This document shows positions 8,075-15,934 of a stretch of 64,000 bases of DNA, piece by piece. The notes under the pieces were generated by a model. It did not search any database. It worked only from the letters and a program-made list of their open reading frames with translations, and was not told the DNA's origin. Position 1 is the first letter of the stretch, and every line of letters begins with the position of its first letter. Position numbers and translations under genes: made by a program. This stretch comes from Micromonospora sp045209745 (GTDB taxonomy: Bacteria; Actinomycetota; Actinomycetes; Mycobacteriales; Micromonosporaceae), in contig NZ_CP109273.1 in NCBI RefSeq assembly GCF_045209745.1, positions 1,736,001-1,800,000 on the forward strand, given 5' to 3'.

Positions 8075-9511
8075 TCAGGGGCGACCCGGCGGCCAGGGCG
8101 CTGCCGGTCGCGGGACGGGCCAGCCAGACGGGGCGTACCCCACCGGGGGCGGAGCAGGGGCCAGCACCACCGGGATCGGCACCACGGGCTCGTCCGGCGC
8201 GTCCACCGGACGCTGCGTACCGTCGGGGAAGCGCAGGTGGTAGCGGCTACCGTCCCAGACCCCCGCCGGGGCCTGCGGGTCCCGACCGACGAAGAACGAC
8301 CGGTACGCGCTGATCGCGTCCAGCAGCTCCCGCTCCTCACGGGCGGTCCGCTCCTGCTCGGCCGGCTTGCGGTCCAGGCCGCGCAGCGACCCGTCGCGCA
8401 GCAGGGCCAGCCGGGTGGCGGCGAATTGGTATCCGCGCATCGCCCGTACCCCGGCGTCGCCGGCCACCCGCCGGGCCCAACTGCGGGCCGCGTGCCGCCG
8501 GCCGAGGCTGCTCAGCGCGGCCACCTCGGGCGGGCTCAGCCAGCCGGCGCGTACGTAGGCCGGCAACGTCCGCTCGGTGAGCCGCCCCTCCCAGGCGCGC
8601 AGCCACACCGCCAGCCCCACCATGCCGAAGAAGACCGGCACCATCAGGCCCAGGAAGCCGTACAGCATGATCACCGCTTCGCCGGTGGCCTGGGTCAGCG
8701 TGGGCAGCAGGTTCCACGTGCCGTGCAGCATCATCGCCAGCAGCAGGCCGCCGATCGGGGCGAGCACTCGGACCCGCCGGTCGGCCGTCCGAGCCGCGAT
8801 GCCCAGTCCCACACCGGTCATCGAGGTGAAAAGCGGGTGGGCGAACCCGAACAGCAGGATCCGGACGATGAAGATCGCGATGACCTGCTGCGTGCCGGTC
8901 GCCGGGCCGTACCGTTCGGCGCCGGTCGCATAGCCGTATCCGCCCAGGTAGAGGATGTTCTCCACCATGGCGAAGCCGACCGCGGAGAGCCCGCAGTAGA
9001 CCAGGCCGTCGGTGATCCCGGACCACTCACGGCGGCGGAACACCAGCAGCAGGATCGGGCCCAGGGCCTTGGTCAGCTCCTCGATGAACGGCGCCACCAG
9101 CACCCCGGTGAGCGCGGACGGCAGGCTCCAGTCGGCGAAGCGGTTGGCCGCGAAGTCGTTGACCGTGAGCGAGGCGGCGGTGGAGACGAACGCCCCCCAG
9201 GCAAAGCAGAAGATCAGATACTTCAGCGGCTCCGGTTCGTAGCGGTCCAGCCAGAGGAAGCAGGCGACCAGCACCGGCACCGGCAGGATGGCGGCGACCA
9301 CCCCGATCAGCAGGGCCCGCACACCGAGCGACTGGCCGAGCGTGAAGACCATGAACACCGCGCAGGCGGCGATGAACAGCACCACCCCGGCCAGCACCAG
9401 GAACCGTCGCCAGCCCAGTCGGCGCAGCGGCATCCGGGGTGCCTCGCCGACGGACGGGGCCGTGGGTGGGGGCGACGACGGCAGCGGTGAACCGGGCGGG
9501 GTGTCGGCCAT
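8075..9511 (-). CDS. PrsW-family intramembrane metalloprotease
   Basis: Membrane protein of 478 residues with about eight transmembrane helices in residues 35-340, followed by a long cytosolic tail. Family motifs are in the expected helices: IEELTK (143-148), AMVENILYLGGY (181-192), FAHPLFTSMTG and MMLHGTWNLLP. The glutamates and histidines are the presumed zinc ligands and catalytic residues. PrsW proteases perform site-1 cleavage of membrane anti-sigma factors in Bacillus; the substrate here is unknown. The N-terminus is proline-rich and cytosolic. The start at ATG 9511 is preferred over an upstream in-frame codon at 9553. The C-terminal tail (about 400-478) is proline-rich and not part of the family core. 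Confidence 0.88.
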   Translation of the reverse strand: MADTPPGSPLPSSPPPTAPSVGEAPRMPLRRLGWRRFLVLAGVVLFIAACAVFMVFTLGQSLGVRALLIGVVAAILPVPVLVACFLWLDRYEPEPLKYLIFCFAWGAFVSTAASLTVNDFAANRFADWSLPSALTGVLVAPFIEELTKALGPILLLVFRRREWSGITDGLVYCGLSAVGFAMVENILYLGGYGYATGAERYGPATGTQQVIAIFIVRILLFGFAHPLFTSMTGVGLGIAARTADRRVRVLAPIGGLLLAMMLHGTWNLLPTLTQATGEAVIMLYGFLGLMVPVFFGMVGLAVWLRAWEGRLTERTLPAYVRAGWLSPPEVAALSSLGRRHAARSWARRVAGDAGVRAMRGYQFAATRLALLRDGSLRGLDRKPAEQERTAREERELLDAISAYRSFFVGRDPQAPAGVWDGSRYHLRFPDGTQRPVDAPDEPVVPIPVVLAPAPPPVGYAPSGWPVPRPAAPWPPGRP

Positions 9512-9608
9512 GCGGTCAGCGTAGCCATCCGTTGCCGGCCGGTCCGGTCGCATCGGTCGACCTGCGCACGCTCGACGTGCTGAGGGCCCGACCGCTGGTG
9601 GCCCCCGC

Positions 9609-10874
9609 TCAGCCGACCGGCGGGGCGGTGGGTGGCTTCAACGCCTCGCCGGGCTCGGCCGGCTCACCGACCGGCCGTTCCTGCTCGCCGAAGGCGGTGC
9701 GGATACACCGGTTCGCCTCCTCCTGCTCGATCCCGGAGGCCACCAGCAGGTCGCTCGCGGTGGTCCGGATCTGGGCGATCACCACATTGCCGGAGAAGCC
9801 GACCCCGGCGCCGTACGCCCGGCCGGCCTCGCTGACCGCCCGCAGCGACCGCTCCCGGGACTTCTCCGGCTCCTCGCCGGCGGCGAACTCGTGCTTGAGC
9901 AGCCGGACCGACTCGGCGAGGTGGCCGATGGCGTCCGGCATCGGATCGGGCACCGGCTCCTCGTCCTCGAGCAACGTGACGGACCGGCGGATCAGCGTGC
10001 CGGTGTTGCGCATCGCCCGGTCGATCGGGTCGGCCGCCTCCGCGTAGTGGACCAGCTCGTCGCGCCGGTGCCAGCGGGCCGGGGAGAGGATGGCGGTCTC
10101 CTTCGCGCCCTCGACGGCCTCGGTCAACGTGGCCAGCTCCCCCTTGTTGTTGCGCAGCCGGTCCAGCGCCAACTGGATGCCGGCGCGGTCCCGTTTGCGC
10201 AGTCCGTCGGCGGTGGCGTCGAGCTGGGCGGCGAGCAGGTCCAGCGCCGGCCGGGCGGCTCGGTTGATCACCCGGAGCGGGTTCAGGGGCAGCAGCACCG
10301 CCGTCACCAGCAGCGCGATCCCACCGCCGAGGAGCGCGTCGATGAAGCGCGGGATCTCCAGATCCTTGGTGACGGGACTCAGCGTGACGATCAGCACCGC
10401 GGTGGCCGCCGCCTGGATGACGATGGCCACGCTGGCCCCGGCGAAGATCGAGAACAGAATCGCCACGGTGACCACCAGGCCGAGCTGCCACGCCCCGGTC
10501 CCGAGCAGGTAGATCAGAAAATCGCCGACGGCCACCCCGATCCCCACCCCGATGATCAGTTCCACGGTCCGGCGGAACCGCTGGCCGACCGACGCGGCCA
10601 GGGTGCCGACCGCGGAAATCGGCGCGAAGACGGGCTGCGGGTTGCCGAGGTACCTGTGCGAGATCAGGTACGCCAACGCGGCGGCCAGCCCGGCCTGCAC
10701 GGCCAGCCCTCCGGCCATCCGCAGCCGGTGCAGCCGGTCGTGCAGGGTCGCCCGGCCGCGCTGCCGCAGCTCCTCGGTGGCCTCGGCGATCCGGGCGCCG
10801 TCGACGTCCACGAGCCCCTCACGCAGCGCCGTACGCCGCACCAGCGGAGATCGTTTGTCCCGGGCCACGGCCAT
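9609..10874 (-). CDS. FUSC/ArAE-type membrane protein (aromatic acid exporter family)
   Basis: 421-residue inner-membrane protein. Residues 50-210 hold about six helices (QAGLAAALAYLISHRYLGNPQPVFAPISAVGTLA through LLGGGIALLVTAVLLPLNPL). A long cytosolic helical domain to the C-terminus follows. The PVFAPISA segment after the first helix is characteristic of FUSC-like aromatic acid exporters. The start is ATG 10874. It is monocistronic, between PrsW and a divergent HD hydrolase. The transported compound is not inferable. Confidence 0.8.
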   Translation of the reverse strand: MAVARDKRSPLVRRTALREGLVDVDGARIAEATEELRQRGRATLHDRLHRLRMAGGLAVQAGLAAALAYLISHRYLGNPQPVFAPISAVGTLAASVGQRFRRTVELIIGVGIGVAVGDFLIYLLGTGAWQLGLVVTVAILFSIFAGASVAIVIQAAATAVLIVTLSPVTKDLEIPRFIDALLGGGIALLVTAVLLPLNPLRVINRAARPALDLLAAQLDATADGLRKRDRAGIQLALDRLRNNKGELATLTEAVEGAKETAILSPARWHRRDELVHYAEAADPIDRAMRNTGTLIRRSVTLLEDEEPVPDPMPDAIGHLAESVRLLKHEFAAGEEPEKSRERSLRAVSEAGRAYGAGVGFSGNVVIAQIRTTASDLLVASGIEQEEANRCIRTAFGEQERPVGEPAEPGEALKPPTAPPVG

Positions 10875-10947
10875 GGGCGCGACTACCCATGGCAGGCTCG
10901 CTGAATCCTCCCGCCCGCGCTGCGGCCGGATGCGGCAGACTCGGGCG

Positions 10948-11604
10948 GTGGCCGATTTGCTGGACCAGTGGCGGGTGGCGGCCCGGGGTGCCGGTGCGAG
11001 GCCGGACGCGAGGTGGACCAGGGCCGGGAAGCTGCTGCTCGCCCGGTGGCGGGAGCCGCACCGGCACTACCACACGGTGGCCCACCTGACGGCGGTGCTC
11101 GACGTGGTGGACCGTCACGCCGAGCTGACCGACCAGGCCAACCAGGTCCGGCTGGCGGCCTGGTGGCACGACGCGGTCTACGACCCGCGGGCCGCCGGCG
11201 ACACCAACGAACGGGACAGCGCCGCGCTGGCCGAGAGCGTGCTCACCGGGCTCGGGGTGCCGGCGCCCGCGGTGGCCGAGGTGCGCCGGTTGGTGCTGCT
11301 CACCGCCGGCCACGCGGTGGCGCCGGGCGACCTGGGCGGCGCCCTGCTCTGCGACGCGGACCTCGCCGTGCTGGCCACGCCGCCGGCCACCTACGAGCGT
11401 TATGCGGCGGCCATCCGGCGGGAGTACGCCCATGTGCCGGAGCCGGTCTTCCGGGCCGGACGGGCCTCGGTGCTCACCGGGCTGCTGGAGCTGCCCGCGC
11501 TGTTCCGGCTACCGCAGCTGGCCAGCCGCTGGGAGGAGCCCGCCCGCGACAACGTGCGCCGCGAGCTGGCCACGCTCACCGGGTCGTCGGCGGGCGCGGA
11601 CTGA
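10948..11604 (+). CDS. HD-superfamily metal-dependent phosphohydrolase (COG4339-like)
   Basis: Cytosolic protein of 218 residues. The N-terminal segment EPHRHYHTVAHLTAVLDVV supplies the first histidines and AAWWHDAVYDP the HD pair typical of this predicted phosphohydrolase group. A later LLCDADLAVLA gives the downstream aspartate. The GTG at 10948 is taken as start; an ATG six codons upstream (10930) is possible, and neither has a clear ribosome site. The last 29 bases overlap the convergent DUF4031 gene. The substrate is unknown. Confidence 0.82.
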   Translation: MADLLDQWRVAARGAGARPDARWTRAGKLLLARWREPHRHYHTVAHLTAVLDVVDRHAELTDQANQVRLAAWWHDAVYDPRAAGDTNERDSAALAESVLTGLGVPAPAVAEVRRLVLLTAGHAVAPGDLGGALLCDADLAVLATPPATYERYAAAIRREYAHVPEPVFRAGRASVLTGLLELPALFRLPQLASRWEEPARDNVRRELATLTGSSAGAD

Positions 11605-11881
11605 CCAGGTGCCGAGGCGGGCTGACCAGGTGCTTCGGGCGGCGCAAGCCGGCGTCGCGGAGCAACCGGACCAGCTCCCGGCTCGGCAACACCTGGGCAC
11701 CGAGCCACACCGCCGCCGCGAACCGGTCGGCCGGAATGTCGTAGTGGTCCCGGTCGAAGCCGCGCCGGGGAGCGCCCAGCGCCTCCGCGAAGGCGTGCAG
11801 CTCTGCGTGGGAGACGTCGCTGATCAGGTGCGACCAGAGCCGACCGCGCCACGGCCAGGCAGGCCGGTCCAGGTAGAGCAT
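11576..11881 (-). CDS. DUF4031 domain protein
   Basis: Small protein of 101 residues that matches DUF4031 from residue 1: MLYLDRPAWPWRGRLWSHLISD, then HAFAEALGAPRRGFDRDHYDIP. The family has no established function. The C-terminus carries a near-exact repeat (KHLVSPPRHLVSP) produced by a duplicated 13-base string GCTGACCAGGTGC. This pushes the stop codon into the end of the convergent HD hydrolase gene. The true family core ends before that repeat, so the tail may be a recent extension. Confidence 0.82.
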   Translation of the reverse strand: MLYLDRPAWPWRGRLWSHLISDVSHAELHAFAEALGAPRRGFDRDHYDIPADRFAAAVWLGAQVLPSRELVRLLRDAGLRRPKHLVSPPRHLVSPRPPTTR

Positions 11882-11949
11882 GGTGCCCAAGCTATCCCGC
11901 GGAGTCGATCATGTTGATGATCGCCGGCCGGCGACCTAGCCTCGGCTGC

Positions 11950-13350
11950 ATGGCCCCCACCACTCTCCTCGACGACCTGCGCGCCGCGCTCGGTGACGAC
12001 GCCGTGCTCACCGACCCGGACCTGCTGCGCGTGCACCAGCGGGACGAGGCCGACCTCTGCGCCGCCGGCACCCCGCTGGTGGTGACCCGCCCACGCACCA
12101 CCGAGCAGGTGGTCGCCGTGGTCCGGGCGGCGGCGCGGCACGGCGTACCGGTGGTGCCGCAGGGCGCGCGGACCGGGCTGGCCGGCGCGGCGAACGCGGT
12201 GGACGGCGCGGTGGTGCTCAGCACCGTCGCGATGGCCGAGATCCGGGAGATCGACCCGGTGAGCCGGATCGCGGTGGTTCAGCCGGGGGTGGTCAACGCG
12301 GCTCTGGCCGGTGCGGTCGCCAAGCAGGGGCTCTGGTACCCGCCGGACCCCGGCTCCTGGGAGTCCTCCACGATCGGCGGCAACGTGGCCACCAACGCGG
12401 GCGGCATGTGCTGCGTGAAGTACGGCGTGACCACCGAGTACGTGCTCGGCCTGGAGGTGGTGCTCGCCTCCGGTGAGGTGCTGCGCACCGGCCGGCGTAC
12501 GGCCAAGGGGGTGGCTGGCTACGACCTGACCCGGCTCTTCGTCGGCTCGGAGGGCACCCTCGGGGTGATCACCGAAGTGACCGTGGCGCTGCGGCCCGCA
12601 CCGGCCGACTCGTTGACCCTGGTGGCGGTCTTCCCGTCCACTGCGGCGGCCGGCGCGGCGGTGGCCGACATCGCGGCGCGTGGGCTCACTCCCAGCCTGC
12701 TGGAGCTGCTCGACCAGACCCACCTGCGGGCGATCGAGGCGTACCAGCCGATGGGGCTGCGGACCGACGCCCAGGCCCTGCTGCTGGCCGCTGCGGACAC
12801 CGGCACCCGGGCGGCGGACGACCTGGCCGACCTGGCCGAGGTGTGCGAGGCGGCCGGCGCCGACGAGGTCTACGCGGCCACCGACGGGGTGGAGGCGTCG
12901 GCGCTCCTACAGGCCCGCCGGCTGGCCCACCCGGCGATGGAGAAGTTCGCCGCCGACGCCTACCCGGGCGGCAACGGCGGTCTGGTGATCGACGATGTGG
13001 CGGTGCCGCGCGGCTCGCTCGCCGCCCTGCTGGACGGGGTGGCCCGGATCGCGGCGGAGTGCGAGGTGCCGATCGGCGTGGTGGGGCACGCCGGGGACGG
13101 CAACATGCACCCGAACATCGTCGTCGACCGGGCCGACCCGGCGAGCGTGGAGCGGGGCCGGCGGGCGTTCGACGAGATCATGCGACTCGGCCTGGACCTG
13201 GGCGGGACGTGCACCGGAGAGCACGGGGTCGGGCTGCTCAAGCGGGACTGGCTGGCCCGGGAGATCGGGCCGGTCGGCGTCCGGGTGCACCAGGCGATCA
13301 AGTCGGCTCTGGACCCGGCTGGCCTGCTCAACCCCGGCAAGGTGCTCTGA
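11950..13350 (+). CDS. FAD-linked oxidase, GlcD/D-lactate dehydrogenase type
   Basis: 466-residue flavoprotein of the VAO/PCMH superfamily. The FAD-binding PCMH domain spans about residues 35-215 and contains VVPQGARTGLAGAANA and the pyrophosphate-binding SSTIGGNVATNAGG. The FAD-linked oxidase C-terminal domain (about 220-466) contains GHAGDGNMHPNI, whose histidines act in substrate binding, and GEHGVGLLKR. Members oxidise glycolate, D-lactate or related 2-hydroxy acids. No glcE/glcF subunits adjoin, so a stand-alone D-2-hydroxyacid dehydrogenase is more likely than the three-subunit glycolate oxidase. The start at ATG 11950 fits the domain; the frame open from 11911 adds unrelated residues. 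Confidence 0.9.
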   Translation: MAPTTLLDDLRAALGDDAVLTDPDLLRVHQRDEADLCAAGTPLVVTRPRTTEQVVAVVRAAARHGVPVVPQGARTGLAGAANAVDGAVVLSTVAMAEIREIDPVSRIAVVQPGVVNAALAGAVAKQGLWYPPDPGSWESSTIGGNVATNAGGMCCVKYGVTTEYVLGLEVVLASGEVLRTGRRTAKGVAGYDLTRLFVGSEGTLGVITEVTVALRPAPADSLTLVAVFPSTAAAGAAVADIAARGLTPSLLELLDQTHLRAIEAYQPMGLRTDAQALLLAAADTGTRAADDLADLAEVCEAAGADEVYAATDGVEASALLQARRLAHPAMEKFAADAYPGGNGGLVIDDVAVPRGSLAALLDGVARIAAECEVPIGVVGHAGDGNMHPNIVVDRADPASVERGRRAFDEIMRLGLDLGGTCTGEHGVGLLKRDWLAREIGPVGVRVHQAIKSALDPAGLLNPGKVL

Positions 13351-13371
13351 CCTGCGCGCCGGTGCGGCGGC

Positions 13372-13902
13372 TCAGCCGATGATCTCGGCCGGGGTCGCCT
13401 GGGTGAGCAGCAGCAGGATCTCCCCGGCGACCGGCGTGCGTTCCTCACCTGGGCAGTCCTGCGAGGTGACCAGCCCGGTCGAGGTGAGCAGGCTGGACGT
13501 CAGCGCGTCGATGCAGGTGGTTCGGTATCTCCGGGCCTGATCTGTCTCGGTGGCCAGCGCCGGGTCCGCGAGCAGCACCTGGAGCCGTTCGGTGAGTTCC
13601 GGCGCGAGGGTGCCCCGGGAGGTGACGCCGTCGCCGGCGCAGTCGAGGCACTGCCACGCGCCGTTCCGCTCGACACTCAGGGTGCGCAGCGGGCCGTCGG
13701 CGCCGAGCCGCTGAAGCAGGCTGACCTGGCCTGCGGCAACGGTGGTGGGGATCTCCAGCTGCGTTCCGCCACCCGCCGCGCCAGCGGTCGGTTGCACCAC
13801 CGATATGCCCCCCGCGTCCCGGTCGAACAGCGAACACCCGGTCAGGGCACCGACGAGCGCGGCGGCAAGGAGGGGTACGAGTAGACGAGGGCGGGAGAGC
13901 AC
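13372..13902 (-). CDS. Putative lipoprotein of unknown function
   Basis: 176-residue secreted lipoprotein. A short charged start (VLSRPR), a hydrophobic stretch (LLVPLLAAALVGA) and the lipobox LTGC place the lipidated cysteine at about residue 22. The mature part has three further cysteines, CLDC and one near TTCID, plus one in SQDCPGEE, so disulfides are likely. No family was recognised. The start is GTG 13902 because the signal peptide begins there. It converges on the GlcD-like gene and follows glpD on the same strand, separated by a repeat-containing 88-base gap. Confidence 0.75.
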   Translation of the reverse strand: MLSRPRLLVPLLAAALVGALTGCSLFDRDAGGISVVQPTAGAAGGGTQLEIPTTVAAGQVSLLQRLGADGPLRTLSVERNGAWQCLDCAGDGVTSRGTLAPELTERLQVLLADPALATETDQARRYRTTCIDALTSSLLTSTGLVTSQDCPGEERTPVAGEILLLLTQATPAEIIG

Positions 13903-13953
13903 GCGCGGAAACCTACCCCACCGTAGGTAGCATCCGAAACCACCATCCGGGTC

Positions 13954-13982
13954 GGTAACGTTAGTTACCCTTCGGTAACGTT
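13954..13982. promoter_or_regulatory. GGTAACGTT repeats, candidate operator
   Basis: GGTAACGTT occurs at 13954-13962 and again at 13974-13982, with an inverted GTTACC at 13964-13969 between them. The first copy with the inverted half forms a near-palindrome (GGTAACGTTAGTTACC). It lies between the glpD stop and the start of the lipoprotein gene, about 50 bases upstream of the latter, where an operator would act on that gene. The cognate regulator is unknown. Confidence 0.4.
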
Positions 13983-13990
13983 CCAAATCG

Positions 13991-15823
13991 TCACCGAGCG
14001 GACGGACGCAGCTCAGCCTGATCGTCGTCGCCACCCCGGTCGGCCGCGTAACCCCGGACGTCCGGAGCGCCGAGCCGTGCCGCGTCCGCCGCGACGTCGT
14101 CCGGCATCAACTGGGACTGCCGCTCCGCCTCCACCCGGGCGCGGTAGTGCTCGACCTCGCGCGCCCGGATGGCCGCGTCCCAACCGAGCACCGCGCCCAT
14201 CAGCTCGGCGGTGTGCTCCGCCGACTCCAGCCCTCGGTGGCTGGTCTCGAACGAGATCCGGGTCCGCCGGGTCAGCACGTCCTCCAGATGCAGCGCGCCC
14301 TCGGCCCGCGCCGCGTAGACGACCTCCGCCGCCAGATACTCCGGAGCACCGGCCAGCGGAGAAGCGAGCAGTGGATCGGCGTCGATCAGCGCCAGCAGGT
14401 CCAGGGTGAGGGTCCCGTACCGCTCCAGCAGGTGCTCCACCACGCCCACCGGCACGCCGTGCCGGCGGGCCAGGTCGGCCCGGTCCCGCCACATCGCCGG
14501 GTACCCGTCGGCGCCGAGCAGCGGCAGGTCGGCGGTCCGCGACGAGCGGGCGCCACCCAACCGACGCACCGCCCGGTCGACCACGTCGGAGGCCATCACC
14601 CGGTACGTCGTGTACTTGCCGCCGGCGACCAGCAGCAGCCCGAGCATCGGCTCGAAGACCGCGTGCTCCCGGGAGAGCTTCGAGGTCGAGTCGGCCTCGC
14701 CGGCCAGCAGCGGCCGCAGCCCGGCGTACACCCCCTCGATGTCGGCGGTGGTCAACGGCCGGTCCAGCACGGTGTTGACCTGCTGCAACAGGTAGTCGAT
14801 GTCGCGGGCGGACGCGGCCGGGCGGGACCGGTCCAGCCGCCAGTCGGTGTCCGTCGTGCCGATGATCCAGTGCCCGCCCCAGGGGATGACGAAGAGCACC
14901 GACTTCTCCGTACGCAGGATGAGCCCCGTCTCGCCGGTGATCGCCGAGCGGGGCACCACCAGGTGCACCCCCTTGGAGGCGCGCACCCGGACGCCGGGCC
15001 GCAGGCCCACGTCGTTGAGCATCCGGGACATGTCGTCGCTCCACACCCCGGTGGCGGCGATGACGGTACGGGCCTGCACCTCGAACTCCGCGTCCGGTGA
15101 GCCCTCCGGCGCCTCCAGGTCGCGGACCCGAACGCCGGTCACCTCGCGCGCCTGCCGGATCAGCCCGACGGCGCGGGCACTGCTCACCACCGTGGCGCCG
15201 AGGCTGGCCGCGGTACGCGCCAGGGTGACCACCAGACGGGCGTCGTCGACCTGCCCGTCGTAGTAGCGGATCGCCCCGGCCAGCGCGTCGGCCCGCAGGC
15301 TCGGGAAGATCCGCCGCGCGCCCTCCCGGGTCAGGTGCCGGTGCAGCGGCATACCCCGGCCACCGCCGAAGAGACCGGCGAAGGCGTCGTAGGCGGCCAC
15401 GCCCATGCCGTAGTACGAGCGGCGGAAGATCCGGGCCGGCAGGTCCCGCAGGCCCCGCCCGGCCGGCAGCGGCACCAGGAACGGCACCGGGCGCACCAGG
15501 TGTGGCGCGAGCCGAGTGGCCAGCAGGCCACGCTCGGTGAGCGCCTCGTGGACCAGGTGGAACTCCAACTGCTCCAGGTAGCGCAGGCCACCGTGGATGA
15601 GTTTGCTGGACCGGCTGGAGGTGCCCGCAGCGAGGTCGCGCGCCTCCACCAGGGCCACCTTCAAGCCCCGGGAGGCCGCGTCCAGGGCGGCACCGGCACC
15701 GGTCACCCCACCACCGATGACCAGCACGTCGAAGCGCTCATGGCGCAGTCGACGCAGATCGGACGCACGGCGGACCGGCGAGAGCTGACCGGCGACGGAT
15801 CGGGAGATATTGGGGTCGCGCAC
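13991..15823 (-). CDS. glpD: Aerobic glycerol-3-phosphate dehydrogenase
   Basis: 610-residue FAD enzyme that oxidises glycerol-3-phosphate to dihydroxyacetone phosphate, passing electrons to quinone at the membrane. The dinucleotide-binding motif VIGGGVTGAGAALDAASRG is at about residues 35-53, followed by the family segment SSRSSKLIHGGLRYLE. Substrate-domain strings IPWGGHWIIGTTDTDW and VAGGKYTTYR are intact, and a DAO C-terminal domain follows. The GTG at 15823 is the start because the ORF upstream adds nothing family-like. No glpK or glpF adjoins. The gene is divergent from the membrane subtilase. Confidence 0.93.
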   Translation of the reverse strand: MRDPNISRSVAGQLSPVRRASDLRRLRHERFDVLVIGGGVTGAGAALDAASRGLKVALVEARDLAAGTSSRSSKLIHGGLRYLEQLEFHLVHEALTERGLLATRLAPHLVRPVPFLVPLPAGRGLRDLPARIFRRSYYGMGVAAYDAFAGLFGGGRGMPLHRHLTREGARRIFPSLRADALAGAIRYYDGQVDDARLVVTLARTAASLGATVVSSARAVGLIRQAREVTGVRVRDLEAPEGSPDAEFEVQARTVIAATGVWSDDMSRMLNDVGLRPGVRVRASKGVHLVVPRSAITGETGLILRTEKSVLFVIPWGGHWIIGTTDTDWRLDRSRPAASARDIDYLLQQVNTVLDRPLTTADIEGVYAGLRPLLAGEADSTSKLSREHAVFEPMLGLLLVAGGKYTTYRVMASDVVDRAVRRLGGARSSRTADLPLLGADGYPAMWRDRADLARRHGVPVGVVEHLLERYGTLTLDLLALIDADPLLASPLAGAPEYLAAEVVYAARAEGALHLEDVLTRRTRISFETSHRGLESAEHTAELMGAVLGWDAAIRAREVEHYRARVEAERQSQLMPDDVAADAARLGAPDVRGYAADRGGDDDQAELRPSAR

Positions 15824-15934
15824 CCGTCCACCGTAACCGCCGCACCGGCGTGCCGGCATTCGCCGCCCACCCCGCCTTCACTCACGACGCGTTGATCGGG
15901 TCGAAACTGTTCATCGTGGTCGTAAGGTTCTCGG

